Part shown: positions 11,492-19,993 of the stretch, piece by piece
How the letters are laid out: every line of letters starts with the position of its first letter
How positions within the stretch are numbered: position 1 is the first letter of the stretch
Notes under the pieces: model-generated
Told to the model about the DNA's origin: nothing
Databases searched by the model: none
Seen by the model: only the letters and a program-made list of their open reading frames with translations
Position numbers and translations under genes: made by a program
Source of the DNA: Pseudomonas sp. ML96
GTDB taxonomy: Bacteria > Pseudomonadota > Gammaproteobacteria > Pseudomonadales > Pseudomonadaceae
Direction of reading: 5' to 3'
Assembly: GCF_000761545.1 (NCBI RefSeq)
Contig: NZ_JPMY01000009.1
Span: 62,001 to 126,000, forward strand
DNA length: 64,000 bases

Positions 11492-12526
11492 ATGAAACTG
11501 AACCCCGCACAACTCGGCAAGCACCTGCAGGGCGGTCTCGCCCCCGTCTACGTGGTCAGCGGCGATGAGCCGCTGCTGTGCCAGGAGGCCGAGGACGCCA
11601 TCCGCAGCGCCGCGCGGGCGCAGGGTGTCAGCGAGCGCCAGGTGTTCCATGCCGAGGCCAGTTTCGACTGGGGCCTGCTCTACGAGGCCGGCGCCAGCCT
11701 GTCGCTGTTCGCCGAGAAGCGCCTGATCGAGCTGCGCATCGCCAACGGCAAGCCCGGCGACAAGGGTACCGCGGCCATCCTCGAGTACCTGGCTCGTCCG
11801 CCGGAAGACACCACCCTGCTGATCAGCGTGCCCAAGCTCGACGGTGCCACGCAGAAGACCAAGTGGGCCAAAGCCCTGATCGACGGGCCGAACAGCCAGT
11901 TCCTGCAGATCTGGCCAATCGAGGTCGCCCAACTGCCCAACTGGATTCGCCAGCGCATGTCCCAGGCCGGCCTGGCCGCCAGCCAGGAGGCGGTGGAGCT
12001 GATCGCCGCGCGCGTGGAAGGCAATCTGCTGGCCGCCGCGCAGGAGATCGAGAAGCTCAAGCTGCTCGCCGAAGGCAATCAGATCGACGCCAGCACCGTG
12101 CAGGCAGCGGTGGCCGACAGTGCGCGCTATGACGTGTTCGGCCTGATCGATGCAGTGCTCAACGGCGAGGCCAGCCACGCCTTGCGCATGATCGAGGGCC
12201 TGCGTGGCGAGGGCGTGGAGCCGCTGTTCATCGTCGTCATGCTCGCGCGCGAGCTGCGCCAGTTGGCCGGCCTGGCCTTGCAGTTCAGCCAGGGCGTGCC
12301 GCTGGAAAAAGCCTTCGCCAGCGCCCGCCCACCGATCTGGGACAAGCGCCGTCCGCTGATCAGCAAGGCCCTGCAGCGCCATACGGCGGCGCGCTGGAAC
12401 CAGCTGCTGATCGACGCCCAGCGGATCGACGCGCAGGTCAAGGGCCAGGCTCCCGGCGACGCCTGGAGCAGCCTGAGCCGCCTGGCCCTGCTGATGGCCG
12501 GCCAGCGCCTGGCGCTCAGCGAATAG
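11492..12526 (+). CDS. holA: DNA polymerase III subunit delta
   Basis: HolA is the wrench subunit of the clamp loader, opening the DnaN sliding clamp at primed DNA. The 344-residue length is normal. Recognisable conserved pieces include the N-terminal PVYVVSGDEPLLCQEAEDAIR and the degenerate AAA+ domain with RLIELRIANGKPGDKGTAAILEYL. The segment SARYDVFGLIDAVLNGE and the collar domain with PLFIVVMLARELRQL follow. It directly follows lptE as in E. coli and P. aeruginosa. Confidence 0.96.
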   Translation: MKLNPAQLGKHLQGGLAPVYVVSGDEPLLCQEAEDAIRSAARAQGVSERQVFHAEASFDWGLLYEAGASLSLFAEKRLIELRIANGKPGDKGTAAILEYLARPPEDTTLLISVPKLDGATQKTKWAKALIDGPNSQFLQIWPIEVAQLPNWIRQRMSQAGLAASQEAVELIAARVEGNLLAAAQEIEKLKLLAEGNQIDASTVQAAVADSARYDVFGLIDAVLNGEASHALRMIEGLRGEGVEPLFIVVMLARELRQLAGLALQFSQGVPLEKAFASARPPIWDKRRPLISKALQRHTAARWNQLLIDAQRIDAQVKGQAPGDAWSSLSRLALLMAGQRLALSE

Positions 12527-12601
12527 CCGCTGGACAATTTTCGTACAGCGGCGCATAGTCCGCGCCGCCCGCAATTCCGCGGGCTCGCGAGGACCATCAA
12601 C

Positions 12602-12760
12602 ATGAGCAGCAAAGCCCGCAAGCGGCCGAACAAGGCCAAGTCCATCATCGCCCAGCCCCTGTTCCGCAGCCGCCAGGAACAGCCGAAGAAAGGCAAAGGC
12701 AGCTACCGCCGCGAAGCCTCCCAGCAAAACTGGGAGGCTTCTTGCTTTATGGCGGCCTGA
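12602..12760 (+). CDS. arfA: Alternative ribosome-rescue factor ArfA
   Basis: This 52-residue ORF is too short for routine ORF cut-offs. It has the ArfA core: a basic N-terminus (MSSKARKRPNKAKS), PLFRSRQEQPKKGKGSYRR, and the NWEAS motif. ArfA recruits release factor RF2 to ribosomes stalled on nonstop mRNAs as a backup for tmRNA. The last 15 codons form a perfect 12-bp hairpin (12713-12741). In E. coli the equivalent hairpin makes arfA mRNA end without a stop codon, so that tmRNA controls ArfA levels. The position 75 bp after holA, with GCGAGGA before the ATG, supports a real gene. Confidence 0.88.
   Translation: MSSKARKRPNKAKSIIAQPLFRSRQEQPKKGKGSYRREASQQNWEASCFMAA
12713..12741 (+). promoter_or_regulatory. 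Intragenic hairpin controlling arfA
   Basis: GAAGCCTCCCAG (12713-12724) and its exact complement (12730-12741) enclose a five-base CAAAA loop, and TTGCTTT follows. The stem lies wholly inside the arfA coding sequence, before the stop at 12758. From the known family mechanism it should act as a terminator or RNase III substrate that yields a nonstop mRNA. That is an inference from E. coli and not shown here. Confidence 0.8.
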
Positions 12761-12816
12761 AAAGCGGCCGACATGTTAAGGTCGCGGTCTGTTTGGCAAG
12801 ACCGAGACACCGCACG

Positions 12817-14106
12817 ATGTTCCACCTCTCCGCCAATGGACGCCTGAGCTGCCTGCTCGCCGGCGCCGTCCTCTTCCTCGGCGCCTGCGCCGAAACCCCG
12901 AACCCCACTCCCGAGCTGACCGCCAGCGCCGCCAGCAGCCAGCCGCAGCAGACCGCGCCGCGCGCCGCGCAAGTCGCGAGTCACGAGCAGCCAGCGCAAA
13001 GCTTCGAGGAATGGCGTCAGCGCTTCCGTCTCAAGGCCGTGCATGCAGGCGTCTCCCCCGCCCTGTTCGACCAGGCCTTCGCCGGTATCACCCCGGACCT
13101 GAGCGTGGTCAAGGCCGACGGCGCGCAGCCGGAGTTCACCCGCCCGGTGTGGGAGTACCTCGACGGCGCCATCTCGCCGGTGCGCGTACGCAAGGGCCAG
13201 GCCCTGCTGGCCGAGCATGCCGCGACCCTGGATGCCATCGAGCAACGCTACGGTGTCGACCGCGAAACACTGGTGGCGATCTGGGGCATGGAAAGCAGCT
13301 TCGGCCAGTTCATGGGTGAGCAGTCGGTGATCCGCTCGCTGGCCACCCTGGCCTACGAGGGCCGCCGCCCGCAGTTCGCCGAAGACCAGTTGCTGGCCGC
13401 CCTGCAGATCCTGCAGAACGGCGACATCAGCGTCGGTGGCCTGCGTGGCTCCTGGGCCGGCGCCATGGGCCAGACCCAGTTCATCCCCACCACCTATCTG
13501 ACCCACGCGGTGGACTTCGACGGCGACGGTCGCCGCGATATCTGGAACTCCAGCGCCGACGCCCTGGCCTCGGCCGCCCACTACCTGCAAGCCTCCGGCT
13601 GGCAGAAGGGCCGCGCCTGGGGCATCCAGGTGGCCCTGCCCAGCGGCTTCGACTATGCCCTGGCCGACAGCGAGATCCGCAAGACCTACAGCGAGTGGTA
13701 CGGCTATGGGGTGAAAGGTACGCCGACCAACGTCGACCCCAACGACACCGGCTACCTGCTGCTGCCGGCTGGGCACCGCGGCCCGGCCTTCCTGGTGTTC
13801 CGCAACTTCGGCGCCATCCTGCGCTACAACAACTCCTCGTCCTACGCCCTGGCCGTCGGCCTGCTAGGCCAACGCCTGGATGGCGCCGGACCGCTGCTGG
13901 CCAGCTGGCCGAAGGACGAGCGCCCATTGGGCCGCAGCGAGCGCATCGCCCTGCAGGAGGGCCTGAGCGCCCGCGGCTACAACCCGGGCCCGGCCGACGG
14001 CATCATCGGCGCCAACACCCGCCGCGCCATCCGTGCCTTCCAGCAGAGCCTGAGCCTGCCGGCCGATGGCTATCCGACGCCAGCGCTGCTGCAACAGCTG
14101 CGCTAA
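12817..14106 (+). CDS. MltB-family lytic murein transglycosylase with peptidoglycan-binding domain (SltB3-like)
   Basis: This 429-residue lipoprotein (lipobox LFLGAC) cleaves the MurNAc-GlcNAc bond with anhydro-MurNAc formation. The transglycosylase domain covers residues ~60-340. It carries the catalytic glutamate in WGMESSFGQFMG, the conserved GSWAGAMGQTQFIPTTYL block and AVDFDGDGRRDIW. A C-terminal PG_binding_1 domain (about 370-429, GYNPGPADGIIGANTRRAIRAFQQS) follows. The architecture and position match P. aeruginosa PA3992, which I recall as SltB3. The frame is open from 12742, overlapping arfA, but the ATG at 12817 gives a proper lipoprotein signal. Confidence 0.9.
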   Translation: MFHLSANGRLSCLLAGAVLFLGACAETPNPTPELTASAASSQPQQTAPRAAQVASHEQPAQSFEEWRQRFRLKAVHAGVSPALFDQAFAGITPDLSVVKADGAQPEFTRPVWEYLDGAISPVRVRKGQALLAEHAATLDAIEQRYGVDRETLVAIWGMESSFGQFMGEQSVIRSLATLAYEGRRPQFAEDQLLAALQILQNGDISVGGLRGSWAGAMGQTQFIPTTYLTHAVDFDGDGRRDIWNSSADALASAAHYLQASGWQKGRAWGIQVALPSGFDYALADSEIRKTYSEWYGYGVKGTPTNVDPNDTGYLLLPAGHRGPAFLVFRNFGAILRYNNSSSYALAVGLLGQRLDGAGPLLASWPKDERPLGRSERIALQEGLSARGYNPGPADGIIGANTRRAIRAFQQSLSLPADGYPTPALLQQLR

Positions 14107-14121
14107 GCGCCAGGCGGCTCA

Positions 14122-15003
14122 TCAGGCCATCGCCCACAGATGAGCCGCCACTAGCGCCCGCCAGGGCGCGAAGGACAACAGCCAGTCGCGCACGAAGGGC
14201 TGGCTGAGCTTCTCTTCTACGCCCAGCAGGCGCTGCAACTGACGCCGCACCGCGGCGTCGCCATGCAGCGAGCCATCCAGTCGGGCGAAGCCACGCAGCA
14301 ACGCATAGTCCACCGTCCACGGGCCGATGCCCTTCAGCGCCAGCAGGCGCTCGCCGATAGCCTCGGCCGGCTCACTTTCCAGCCAGGCGTCCAGCGGTAG
14401 TCTTCCCGCCTCGATCTCGCGGCTGAGCAGCAGCAGGGTCTGGGTCTTCGCCTGGGAGAAGCCGGACTGGCCCAGCGCATCCTCGTCCAGCGCCGCCACT
14501 GCGGCCGCATCCGGATAGCACAGCAGGCCACTGGAATGACGCCGGCCCGCCAGCTGGATCAGCTTGCGGCGCAGGGAGATCGCCACCGGCAGGCTGATCT
14601 GCTGGCCGCTGATGGCCCAGCTCAGTGCCTCGAACGGCGTGGCCGACTGCGGCACCCGCAGGCCAGGATTGGTCAGGAGCAACCTCCCGATCTGCGGGTG
14701 ATCGGCGTGAGCGGTCTCGAAGGCCTGCACCGCTTGAGTCAGCCCCAACATGCGCTCGGCCAGCCCACGCAACGCCTGCGCATCGGCCCCCGAGTCACCG
14801 TCCACCTGCAGGCTCACCTGCACTCGGCCGGCGGCGAAGCGCAGGCCCAGGCAGGCCGGCTGCCCGCCCCAGAGAATGCCCTTGTCCAGGCCAGCATCCG
14901 TGACCCGCTCGGCCAGGGCCTGAGCATCCCGGCGGTGGAAAGCCAGCAAGTCAGTGACCCGATAGTCATCCGGCAGCGTCAGTTCGAGCTCGATGCGCGA
15001 CAT
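14122..15003 (-). CDS. AlkA-type DNA-3-methyladenine glycosylase II
   Basis: This 293-residue HhH-GPD protein should excise alkylated bases from DNA. The helix-hairpin-helix (LKGIGPWTVDYALLRG, residues 223-238) and the catalytic aspartate D249 (LHGDAAVRRQL) are present. The N-terminal AlkA-like half includes ISGQQISLPVAISLRRKLI and a DHPQIGRLLLTNPGLR segment. There is no AraC/Ada domain fused to it. It converges with the upstream transglycosylase gene (15 bp between stops). It diverges from the PAS-chemoreceptor gene, leaving 135 bp for promoters. Confidence 0.87.
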   Translation of the reverse strand: MSRIELELTLPDDYRVTDLLAFHRRDAQALAERVTDAGLDKGILWGGQPACLGLRFAAGRVQVSLQVDGDSGADAQALRGLAERMLGLTQAVQAFETAHADHPQIGRLLLTNPGLRVPQSATPFEALSWAISGQQISLPVAISLRRKLIQLAGRRHSSGLLCYPDAAAVAALDEDALGQSGFSQAKTQTLLLLSREIEAGRLPLDAWLESEPAEAIGERLLALKGIGPWTVDYALLRGFARLDGSLHGDAAVRRQLQRLLGVEEKLSQPFVRDWLLSFAPWRALVAAHLWAMA

Positions 15004-15138
15004 ATTTCCTCATCATGGGACGGTGGAGGTCGAAGGCTACACTGCAGGACTATGGTTTTCCTGCCGTCGACCGATAAATAGAAACGCGGTCCCTACATCA
15101 TCACCGCCCTCAGGTCTCCACCCAAAGGTGCCTTGCCG

Positions 15139-16455
15139 ATGTTCAATAAAAAGCTGAAAGAGGAGCTGGCCGAACTGCGCGAAGAGCTCACCAGCCTGCG
15201 CCAGATCAGGGACTCGGTCTATGCCGAAATGCTGGTGATCGAGATCGCGGCGGATGGCCGGGTCCGCTATGCCAACGAGCACTTCCTCAAGGAGATGGTC
15301 TACCAGCGCGAGGCCCTGATCGGCCGCACCCTGGAGTCGCTGATCCCGACGTCCTTCCACCAGGAAGCCAACTACCAGATCCTGCAGCAGGCCCTGCGCA
15401 ACCACGAGCACATCTGGGGCGCCTATCGGCTGCTGCGCGGCAACGGCGAAGAAGCCCGGCTGCGCTGCATCTGGCAACCGGTGCTGGATAGCCAGGGCAA
15501 GCTGGCCTTCTTCACCCTGTGCGCCACCGACCTGACCCGCACCATCTCCACCTCGCGCGAACACGAGGGCCTGATCGACGCCCTGCTGCGCTCCACCGCA
15601 GTGATCGAATTCAATCTGGCCGGTGAAGTCCTCACCGCCAACGACCGCTTCCTCGGCGGCATGGGCTATCGCCTGGAACAGATCAAGGGCAAGCACCACC
15701 GCATGTTCTGCGAACCGGAGGAATACAACTCGCAGGAGTATCGGGATTTCTGGGCACGCCTGAACCGCGGCGAGTTCGTCGCCGGGCGCTTCAAGCGCGT
15801 CGACAGCTACGGCCGCGTGGTCTGGCTGGAAGCGTCCTACAACCCGATCCTCGATCCGCACGGCAAGCTGTACAAGGTGGTCAAGTTCGCCACCGTGATC
15901 ACCGACCAGATTCAGCAGGAGCAGGCGGTCGCCGAGGCGGCGAACATCGCCTACAGCATCTCGCAGAAGACCGACGACACCGCCGACAAGGGTGCCTCGG
16001 TCGTACGCCAGACGGTCGAGGTGATGCAGCGCATCGCCCGCCAGATGCAGGAGGCCAGCGATGGCATCGAGGCGCTGGGCAAGCAGTCGCAGCTGATCAG
16101 CACCATCATGCAGACCATCCGCGGCATCGCCGACCAGACCAACCTGCTGGCGCTCAATGCCGCCATCGAAGCCGCCCGCGCCGGTGACCAGGGCCGCGGC
16201 TTCGCCGTGGTCGCCGACGAGGTGCGCCAGCTGGCTGGGCGCACCAGCCAGGCCACCGAGGAAATCGTCGAGGTGGTGCAGAAGAACCAGCACCTGGCGC
16301 AGAGCGCCGTGGACAGCATGGCCAGCAGCCGCCAGCAGGCCGAACAGGGCCTGAGCCTGGCCAACGAGGCCGGCGCGGTGATCGTCGAGATCCAAGACGG
16401 CGCCAAGCAGGTGGTGCAGGCGGTGGAACAGTTCGCCAGCCAGCTCAAGACCTGA
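15139..16455 (+). CDS. Soluble PAS-PAS chemoreceptor (BdlA-like)
   Basis: This 438-residue protein has a short N-terminal coiled coil ([18 protein letters not shown]), then PAS 1 (about 25-145) and PAS 2 (about 150-265). A short methyl-accepting signalling domain (about 270-438) carries the hairpin tip core [21 protein letters not shown]. No transmembrane segments or HAMP are visible, so it is cytoplasmic. The layout is that of P. aeruginosa BdlA, a biofilm-dispersion sensor, though assigning that role is inference. The signalling domain lacks an obvious CheR-docking pentapeptide at its end (QFASQLKT). The start is the ATG at 15139 rather than the in-frame TTG at 15133. Confidence 0.82.
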   Translation: MFNKKLKEELAELREELTSLRQIRDSVYAEMLVIEIAADGRVRYANEHFLKEMVYQREALIGRTLESLIPTSFHQEANYQILQQALRNHEHIWGAYRLLRGNGEEARLRCIWQPVLDSQGKLAFFTLCATDLTRTISTSREHEGLIDALLRSTAVIEFNLAGEVLTANDRFLGGMGYRLEQIKGKHHRMFCEPEEYNSQEYRDFWARLNRGEFVAGRFKRVDSYGRVVWLEASYNPILDPHGKLYKVVKFATVITDQIQQEQAVAEAANIAYSISQKTDDTADKGASVVRQTVEVMQRIARQMQEASDGIEALGKQSQLISTIMQTIRGIADQTNLLALNAAIEAARAGDQGRGFAVVADEVRQLAGRTSQATEEIVEVVQKNQHLAQSAVDSMASSRQQAEQGLSLANEAGAVIVEIQDGAKQVVQAVEQFASQLKT

Positions 16456-16567
16456 CGCTTCCTGGGCACAGCAACTGTGCCGCCGACAGCCGGTGAGGTC
16501 GTCTATGGTAGACTGCCCGCCGGCCAAAAGCCCCGCCACCGAAGCCCCTACCGGAGCCGAGATCTCG

Positions 16568-17626
16568 ATGTCCGACACTGCCTCGCCCAAGCCCGTATCC
16601 AGCGGCGAAAAATTCCGCACGCCCCAGGGCATCACCGCGATCAAGGATGGCCAGAAGCGCCGCGCTTCCGCTTCGGCCGAGCCGCAGGTCGTCGAGCCCA
16701 AGCCGAGCTGGCTGCGAGTCAAGGCGCCGAGCGGTAGCCGCTTCGACGCGGTCAAGCGCAATGTCGGCGAGCATCGCCTGAGCACCGTCTGCCAGGAATC
16801 CCACTGCCCGAACATGGGCGAATGCTGGTCCAACGGCACCGCCACCATCATGCTGATGGGCTCGGTGTGCACCCGTGCCTGCCGCTTCTGCGCGGTCGAC
16901 ACCGGTAACCCGAATGGCTGGCTGGACCTGGAAGAGCCACAGAACACCGCCAAATCGGTGGAGCTGATGGGCCTGCGCTACATCGTGCTGACCTCGGTGG
17001 ACCGCGACGACCTGGCCGACGGTGGCGCCGCGCACTATGCCGCCTGCGTGCAGGCGATCAAGGCCAATACCCCGCAGGTGGTGGTAGAAGCCCTGACCCC
17101 GGATTTCGACGGCGACCATGAGGCCATCGCCCGCGTGGTCGACTCCGGCCTGGAGGTCTTCGCGCAGAACGTCGAGACGGTCAAACGCCTGACCCATGTG
17201 GTCCGCGACCCGCGTGCCGGCTACGAGAAGACCCTCAAGGTGCTGGAACACGCCAAGCGCCATCGCCCTTCGGTCATCACCAAGACCAGCCTGATGCTGG
17301 GCCTGGGCGAGACCGACGAGGAAATCATCGAGACCATGGACGACCTGCGCGCCATCGGCGTGGACATCCTGACCCTCGGCCAGTACCTGCAACCCACGCG
17401 CAACCACCTGAAGGTGCAGCGCTGGGTCAGCCCGGAAGAATTCAACCGCTTCCGCGACATCGGCCTGGAGAAGGGCTTCATGGAAGTCGCCGCCGGCCCG
17501 CTGGTGCGCTCCAGCTATCGTGCCGACCGCGTGTTCGAGAAGAACAACCTGGGCCTGGCCGCACCGACTCCGGTGCCGGGCCAGCAGCAGGACAACAGCC
17601 TGATTCCGGCGCTCAACCTGAACTGA
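16568..17626 (+). CDS. lipA: Lipoyl synthase LipA, atypical subtype
   Basis: LipA inserts two sulfurs into octanoyl chains on lipoyl domains. The auxiliary cluster motif C-x4-C-x5-C ([12 protein letters not shown]) and radical-SAM motif CTRACRFC are intact, as are [13 protein letters not shown] and [10 protein letters not shown]. The body differs from the usual gammaproteobacterial Lip[19 protein letters not shown] instead of TVCEEASCPNLGECFSGG, and CAVDTGNP instead of the CDVGHG-type segment. I chose the ATG at 16568 (352 residues). The ATG at 16505 falls in a promoter-like TATGGTAGACT, although GGTGAGG precedes it, so the start is not certain. It converges on lipB through a shared terminator. 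Confidence 0.88.
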   Translation: MSDTASPKPVSSGEKFRTPQGITAIKDGQKRRASASAEPQVVEPKPSWLRVKAPSGSRFDAVKRNVGEHRLSTVCQESHCPNMGECWSNGTATIMLMGSVCTRACRFCAVDTGNPNGWLDLEEPQNTAKSVELMGLRYIVLTSVDRDDLADGGAAHYAACVQAIKANTPQVVVEALTPDFDGDHEAIARVVDSGLEVFAQNVETVKRLTHVVRDPRAGYEKTLKVLEHAKRHRPSVITKTSLMLGLGETDEEIIETMDDLRAIGVDILTLGQYLQPTRNHLKVQRWVSPEEFNRFRDIGLEKGFMEVAAGPLVRSSYRADRVFEKNNLGLAAPTPVPGQQQDNSLIPALNLN

Positions 17627-17644
17627 GCCTCAGCCCAGAAACAG

Positions 17645-17679
17645 AAAAGGCCCTGTGGCATACGCCCCAGAGCCTTTTG
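17645..17679. terminator. Bidirectional terminator between lipA and lipB
   Basis: AAAAGGC and GCCTTTT flank an interrupted GC stem (CCTG/CAGA region) in the 72-bp gap between the convergent stop codons. A-rich and T-rich flanks on either side make it usable in both directions. Confidence 0.75.
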
Positions 17680-17698
17680 CTTGGTACCCACCTCAACC

Positions 17699-18316
17699 TC
17701 AGCGGTAACCCAGACGCTCGCGCAAGGCGCGCTCCAGGCGCTGTGCCACCTCGTCGAGCGCGGGTGGCGCCTCGAGCAGGTCCTTGAGCTGGATCATCTT
17801 CAGGCCGGCGTAGCCGCAGGGATTGATGCGCCAGAACGGCGACATGTCCATGTCGACGTTCAGCGCCAGGCCGTGGAACGAGCAGCCATTGCGTACTCGC
17901 AGGCCCAGCGAGGCAATCTTGTCGCCGTCGACATACACCCCCGGCGCATCGGCCTTGGGCGCCGCCTCGATGCCATAGCCGGCCAGCACATCGACCAGCG
18001 CCCGCTCCATGGCGGTGACCAGCTCGCGCACGCCCAGCTTCTGACGGCGCAGATCAAGCATCAGGTAGGCCACCAACTGGCCGGGGCCATGGTAGGTGAC
18101 CTGGCCACCGCGCTCGACCTGTACCACCGGGATGTCGCCGGTAGCCAGCAGGTGCTCCGGCTTGCCAGCCTGGCCCTGGGTGAATACCCGCGGGTGCTGC
18201 AGCAGCCAGATTTCGTCGGGGGTCGACTCATCACGCTCAGCGGTGAAGCTGCGCATGGCCTCCAGGGTCGGCAGGTAATCCACCAGCCCCAGGTGACGCA
18301 CGACGAGCTCTGCCAC
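17699..18316 (-). CDS. lipB: Octanoyltransferase LipB
   Basis: LipB transfers octanoate from acyl-ACP to lipoyl domains, the step before LipA. The 205-residue protein contains the [21 protein letters not shown] motif, the catalytic lysine region [24 protein letters not shown], and the catalytic cysteine in [10 protein letters not shown]. The start is a GTG at 18316 whose G is shared with the TAG of the DUF493 gene, so the two are translationally coupled. It is the last gene of the minus-strand operon that runs from pbpA. Confidence 0.95.
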   Translation of the reverse strand: MAELVVRHLGLVDYLPTLEAMRSFTAERDESTPDEIWLLQHPRVFTQGQAGKPEHLLATGDIPVVQVERGGQVTYHGPGQLVAYLMLDLRRQKLGVRELVTAMERALVDVLAGYGIEAAPKADAPGVYVDGDKIASLGLRVRNGCSFHGLALNVDMDMSPFWRINPCGYAGLKMIQLKDLLEAPPALDEVAQRLERALRERLGYR

Positions 18317-18594
18317 TAGAGCACCATATGCACGCGGCCGGTGGCCTTGAGGTCGACGTGGATCGCCTGCAGCTGCTCAACGCCGGTGGCGGTGATCAGC
18401 ACCTGCACGGAGAGGAAGCGGCCGTTGCGGCTGTCGCGCACCACCAGGGTATCGACGTCGAAGCCAGGCGCATGGCGCTGGATGATCTCGACCACCAGAT
18501 CGGAGAAGCCTTCGCCGGCCTCGCCGATCACCTTGATCGGGTAGCGCTCGCAGGGAAATTCGATTTTCGGGGCTTGTACTTCGGTATCTGTCAT
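18316..18594 (-). CDS. DUF493 (YbeD) family protein
   Basis: This small 92-residue ACT-like alpha-beta protein has [26 protein letters not shown] and a C-terminal [23 protein letters not shown]. The family member YbeD lies between dacA and lipB in E. coli, the same order as here. Its function is unresolved; a structural similarity to regulatory ACT domains has been noted for the family. The ATG at 18594 is preceded by GGAG 8 nt upstream and is preferred to the GTG at 18603. Its stop overlaps the lipB start by one base. Confidence 0.92.
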   Translation of the reverse strand: MTDTEVQAPKIEFPCERYPIKVIGEAGEGFSDLVVEIIQRHAPGFDVDTLVVRDSRNGRFLSVQVLITATGVEQLQAIHVDLKATGRVHMVL

Positions 18595-18630
18595 CGCGAT
18601 CACTCCGGGTTGCTCACCCGTGAAATGCGA

Positions 18631-18650
18631 ACGCCCCGATTCCGGGGCGT
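18631..18650 (-). terminator. Hairpin between dacC and the DUF493 gene
   Basis: A perfect 8-bp stem, ACGCCCCG with CGGGGCGT, encloses a 4-nt loop. On the minus strand it follows the dacC stop and is trailed by TCGCATTT, a weak U-tract. It may attenuate transcription into the DUF493-lipB pair. Confidence 0.55.
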
Positions 18651-18723
18651 CCTGGTGAATCTTCAGCTCTGATCCCTAATCTGGGGCCAGAACGGCGGTG
18701 TTTCAAGACCGCCAGACGACTCT

Positions 18724-19899
18724 TTAGTTGAACAGTCCGTAGAAGAATAGACGGATGCCATCCCACAGGCGGCGGAAGAAACCACCCTCTTCCACCGGCT
18801 CCAGGGCGATCAGGTCGGCGCTGTGCACCACCTCGTCACCCAGCTTGACCTCGACCTTGCCGATCACGTCGCCCACTTTGAGCGGAGCGACCAGTTGCGG
18901 CTCCAGCACCATGCTGGCCTTGAGCTGCTTCACCTGGCCTTTCGGCAGGGTCAGGCTGAGGTCCTGGGCCAGGCCGGCCTTGACCTGACGAGTGGTGCCC
19001 TTCCACACCTGAGCCTGGGCCAGCTCCTGGCCCGCCTTGTAGAAGGTCTGGGTCTCGAAGAAGCGGAAGCCGTAGGTCAGCAGTTTCTGGGTCTCGGCGG
19101 CGCGGGTCTTCTCGCTGTCGGTACCGAACACCGAGGTGATCATGCGCGCGCCGTCACGTACGGCAGAGGCCACCAGGCAGAAGCCGGCCTCGGCGGTATG
19201 GCCGGTCTTCAGGCCGTCGACGGTGCTGTCACGCCACAGCAGCAGGTTGCGGTTGCCCTGCTTGATGTTGTTCCAGAAGAACTCCTTCTGCGAGTAGATC
19301 GCATAGTGCTGCTGGTCTTCGTTGATGATGGCGCGGGCCAGGATGGCCATGTCGTGTGCGCTGGAGTAGTGCTCCGGATGCGGCAGGCCGGTGGCGTTCA
19401 TGAAGTGCGAGTTCTTCATGCCGAGCTTCTCGGCGGTCTCGTTCATCATGTCGGCGAAGGCGTCTTCGCTACCGGCGATGTACTCGGCCAGGGCGATGCT
19501 GGCGTCGTTGCCGGACTGGATGATGATGCCGTGCAGCAGGTCGTCGACCTTCACCTGGCTGTTGATCGGCAGGAACATGGTGGAACCGCCGGAGGCCGCG
19601 CCACCAGTGCGCCAGGCGTGCTCGCTGACGGTAACCAGGTCCTGCTCACCGATCTTGCCCTTGCGGATTTCGAGGGTGGCGATGTAGGCGGTCATCAGCT
19701 TGGTCAGGCTGGCCGGCGGAAGGCGCTGGTCGCCGTTGTTCTCCACCAGCACCTTGCCGCTGGCGCCGTCCATCAGCACGTAGGACTTGGCCGCCAGCTG
19801 CGGCGGCGAGGGAATGGCCGAGTCGGCGGAAGCGGCGAAGGACGCGCTCAGCAGAGTGGCAAGCAGGGCAAGGCGTTGGGCAAAGCGGGAGATGTTCAT
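18724..19899 (-). CDS. dacC: D-alanyl-D-alanine carboxypeptidase (PBP5/6 type)
   Basis: This class C low-molecular-mass PBP trims the terminal D-Ala from peptidoglycan stem peptides. The signal peptide ends at about residue 25 (ASFAASA). The SxxK motif S64-LTK67 follows in PPASLTKLMT, with SGN at 129-131 and KTG at 231-233. A PBP5_C beta domain and a C-terminal amphipathic helix (FFRRLWDGIRLFFYGLFN) anchor it to the inner membrane. The 391-residue length is normal. The symbol follows the P. aeruginosa usage for this locus (dacA in E. coli). Confidence 0.94.
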   Translation of the reverse strand: MNISRFAQRLALLATLLSASFAASADSAIPSPPQLAAKSYVLMDGASGKVLVENNGDQRLPPASLTKLMTAYIATLEIRKGKIGEQDLVTVSEHAWRTGGAASGGSTMFLPINSQVKVDDLLHGIIIQSGNDASIALAEYIAGSEDAFADMMNETAEKLGMKNSHFMNATGLPHPEHYSSAHDMAILARAIINEDQQHYAIYSQKEFFWNNIKQGNRNLLLWRDSTVDGLKTGHTAEAGFCLVASAVRDGARMITSVFGTDSEKTRAAETQKLLTYGFRFFETQTFYKAGQELAQAQVWKGTTRQVKAGLAQDLSLTLPKGQVKQLKASMVLEPQLVAPLKVGDVIGKVEVKLGDEVVHSADLIALEPVEEGGFFRRLWDGIRLFFYGLFN

Positions 19900-19932
19900 C
19901 CGTCTCTCTGAAGTAGCTGTTCAACAATGGCG

Positions 19933-19956
19933 CAGGCGGGCCGGAGCCCGCCTGCA
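19933..19956 (-). terminator. Strong hairpin between rlpA and dacC
   Basis: A perfect 10-bp stem, GCAGGCGGGC with GCCCGCCTGC, has a 4-nt CGGA loop in the 94-bp gap. On the minus strand it lies after the rlpA stop and is followed by CATTGTTGAA. It is probably a terminator or attenuator upstream of dacC. Confidence 0.6.
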
Positions 19957-19993
19957 TTCACCGCCGCCCGGCGAGGGGCGACGCACGAAGTCT

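Noticed and set aside
16493-16567. Longer LipA start at 16493 or 16505
   Set aside because: The extra residues are low-complexity and the ATG at 16505 lies within a promoter-like TATGGTAGACT. This is not fully excluded because GGTGAGG precedes it.
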